Assembly (NCBI GenBank): GCA_937968035.1
Contig: CALBTS010000906.1
Span: 1-6,937 of the forward strand
Direction of reading: 5' to 3'
Origin: an uncultured Methanomethylovorans sp.
Lineage (GTDB): Archaea; Halobacteriota; Methanosarcinia; Methanosarcinales; Methanosarcinaceae
Length of the DNA stretch: 6,937 nt
In this document: one piece after another, positions 6,673 through 6,937 of the stretch
Layout: each line of letters starts with the position of its first letter
Numbering within the stretch: position 1 is the first letter of the stretch
The notes under the pieces: model-generated
What the model saw: the letters and a program-made list of their open reading frames with translations, nothing else
Database searches by the model: none
Told to the model about the DNA's origin: nothing
Program-made: the position numbers and the translations under genes

Positions 6673-6910
6673 TAACAGGTCGGTATATGTCATTGGCTTC
6701 TGTGCCGCGAGAATTTTCTGGCTAAATAGAACAGTTCTGTGGCTGGCGGCACATGCTGCCCCGGCTCCCGCCGGGGACTCCCTCTTGGTGTCATGGTTTT
6801 TGCCCCTAATGACCATAAGTAATTTAGAGAAAGACTGAGCTCTCCAAGCCAGCCTGCAAAAACACATGCCACCCCGAAGCTGCGCCAACGCCACATACCG
6901 CCGAACGTTA
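6673..6910. repeat. palindromic element B (attC-like or MITE-like)
   Basis: This 238-nt non-coding element begins 11 nt after the toxin stop codon. It starts TAACAGGTCGGTATATG and ends CATACCGCCGAACGTTA, which are imperfect inverted copies and closely resemble the two ends of element A. Inside are nested stems: TGTGCCGC (6701-6708) with GCGGCACA (6746-6753), AGAAC/GTTCT (6728-6738), and a perfect 7-bp stem CCCCGGC/GCCGGGG with a 4-nt loop (6759-6776). The interior is richer in G+C than the flanking genes. The last stem may also stop transcription, but no T-run follows. The remaining bases to 6937 hold no recognisable gene. Confidence 0.6.
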
Positions 6911-6937
6911 TAGCCAATGCGATAACAAAATTGGAAG

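Larger units (their letters stand above)
6101..6906 (+). mobile_element. putative integron-like cassette carrying a toxin-antitoxin pair
   Basis: GTTAGCCCCAATGA (6100-6113), at the right end of element A, is the inverted complement of TCACTGGGGCTAAC (6663-6676), just after the toxin gene, at 13 of 14 positions. In integron cassettes the first bases of a cassette (TTRRRY) are complementary to the inverse core site that opens its own attC, which is the relation seen here. The junctions at 6100 and 6907 are also alike: GTTAGCCCC-AATG-ATAA and GTTATAGCC-AATGC-GATAA. The cassette would contain the two TA genes and element B as its recombination site. There is no integrase in the window, and the core bases do not fully fit GTTRRRY, so a MITE-flanked module is an alternative. 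Confidence 0.4.

Noticed and set aside
5794..6910. CRISPR array
   Set aside because: The repeats are inverted, imperfect and irregularly spaced, with no regular repeat-spacer units and no cas genes.
6571..6917. Two minus-strand open frames over element B
   Set aside because: They overlap each other, the toxin gene end and the inverted repeat, and have no protein-like pattern.

Overview
The window (about 42-45% G+C by eye) suggests a Gram-negative-type bacterium of uncertain phylum. Shine-Dalgarno sequences are weak or absent before three of the five genes. The leader of the first gene contains TAAATTTG (110-117), which fits the Bacteroidota -7 consensus TAnnTTTG. Together these hint at Bacteroidota, but no ribosomal or other marker gene is present, so the placement is a guess.

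Positions 164-5534 look like a single plus-strand operon of three genes: two paralogous HEAT-repeat proteins (620 and 368 aa) and a 785-aa protein made of two complete radical SAM/SPASM enzymes fused head to tail. The spacings are 40 nt and 3 nt. The two HEAT proteins differ in length and repeat content, but both end in a nearly superimposable 39-41 residue tail of the form PHxD..GG[IV]..., H-x-D-T-x-x-H-x-D-x-G-I-G-L-x-I-P-x-E-L-K. The tail is not a HEAT repeat and is followed at once by the stop codon. A His/Asp-patterned C-terminal tail on two proteins, directly upstream of a double radical SAM/SPASM enzyme (a class that modifies peptides and proteins), suggests an undescribed RiPP-like modification system. 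In this reading the HEAT solenoids act as very large recognition domains and the short tails are the modified cores. This is inference by analogy with His-Xaa-Ser-type systems; no modification can be read from sequence.

Positions 5535-6182 and 6662-6937 are non-coding and rich in inverted repeats. A 22-bp-arm hairpin lies at 5587-5653. Two related palindromic elements (5794-6103 and 6673-6910) share similar left ends and similar right ends, and each runs from TAAC to GTTA. They bracket a compact RelE/ParE-type toxin-antitoxin operon (6183-6661, antitoxin first, 10-nt overlap). The sequence just after the left element is the inverted complement of the sequence just after the toxin gene (13 of 14 positions), the relation expected between a mobile integron cassette's own start and its attC site. 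The right half is therefore best read as an integron-cassette-like or MITE-flanked toxin-antitoxin module. It has no evident functional link to the HEAT/radical SAM operon.
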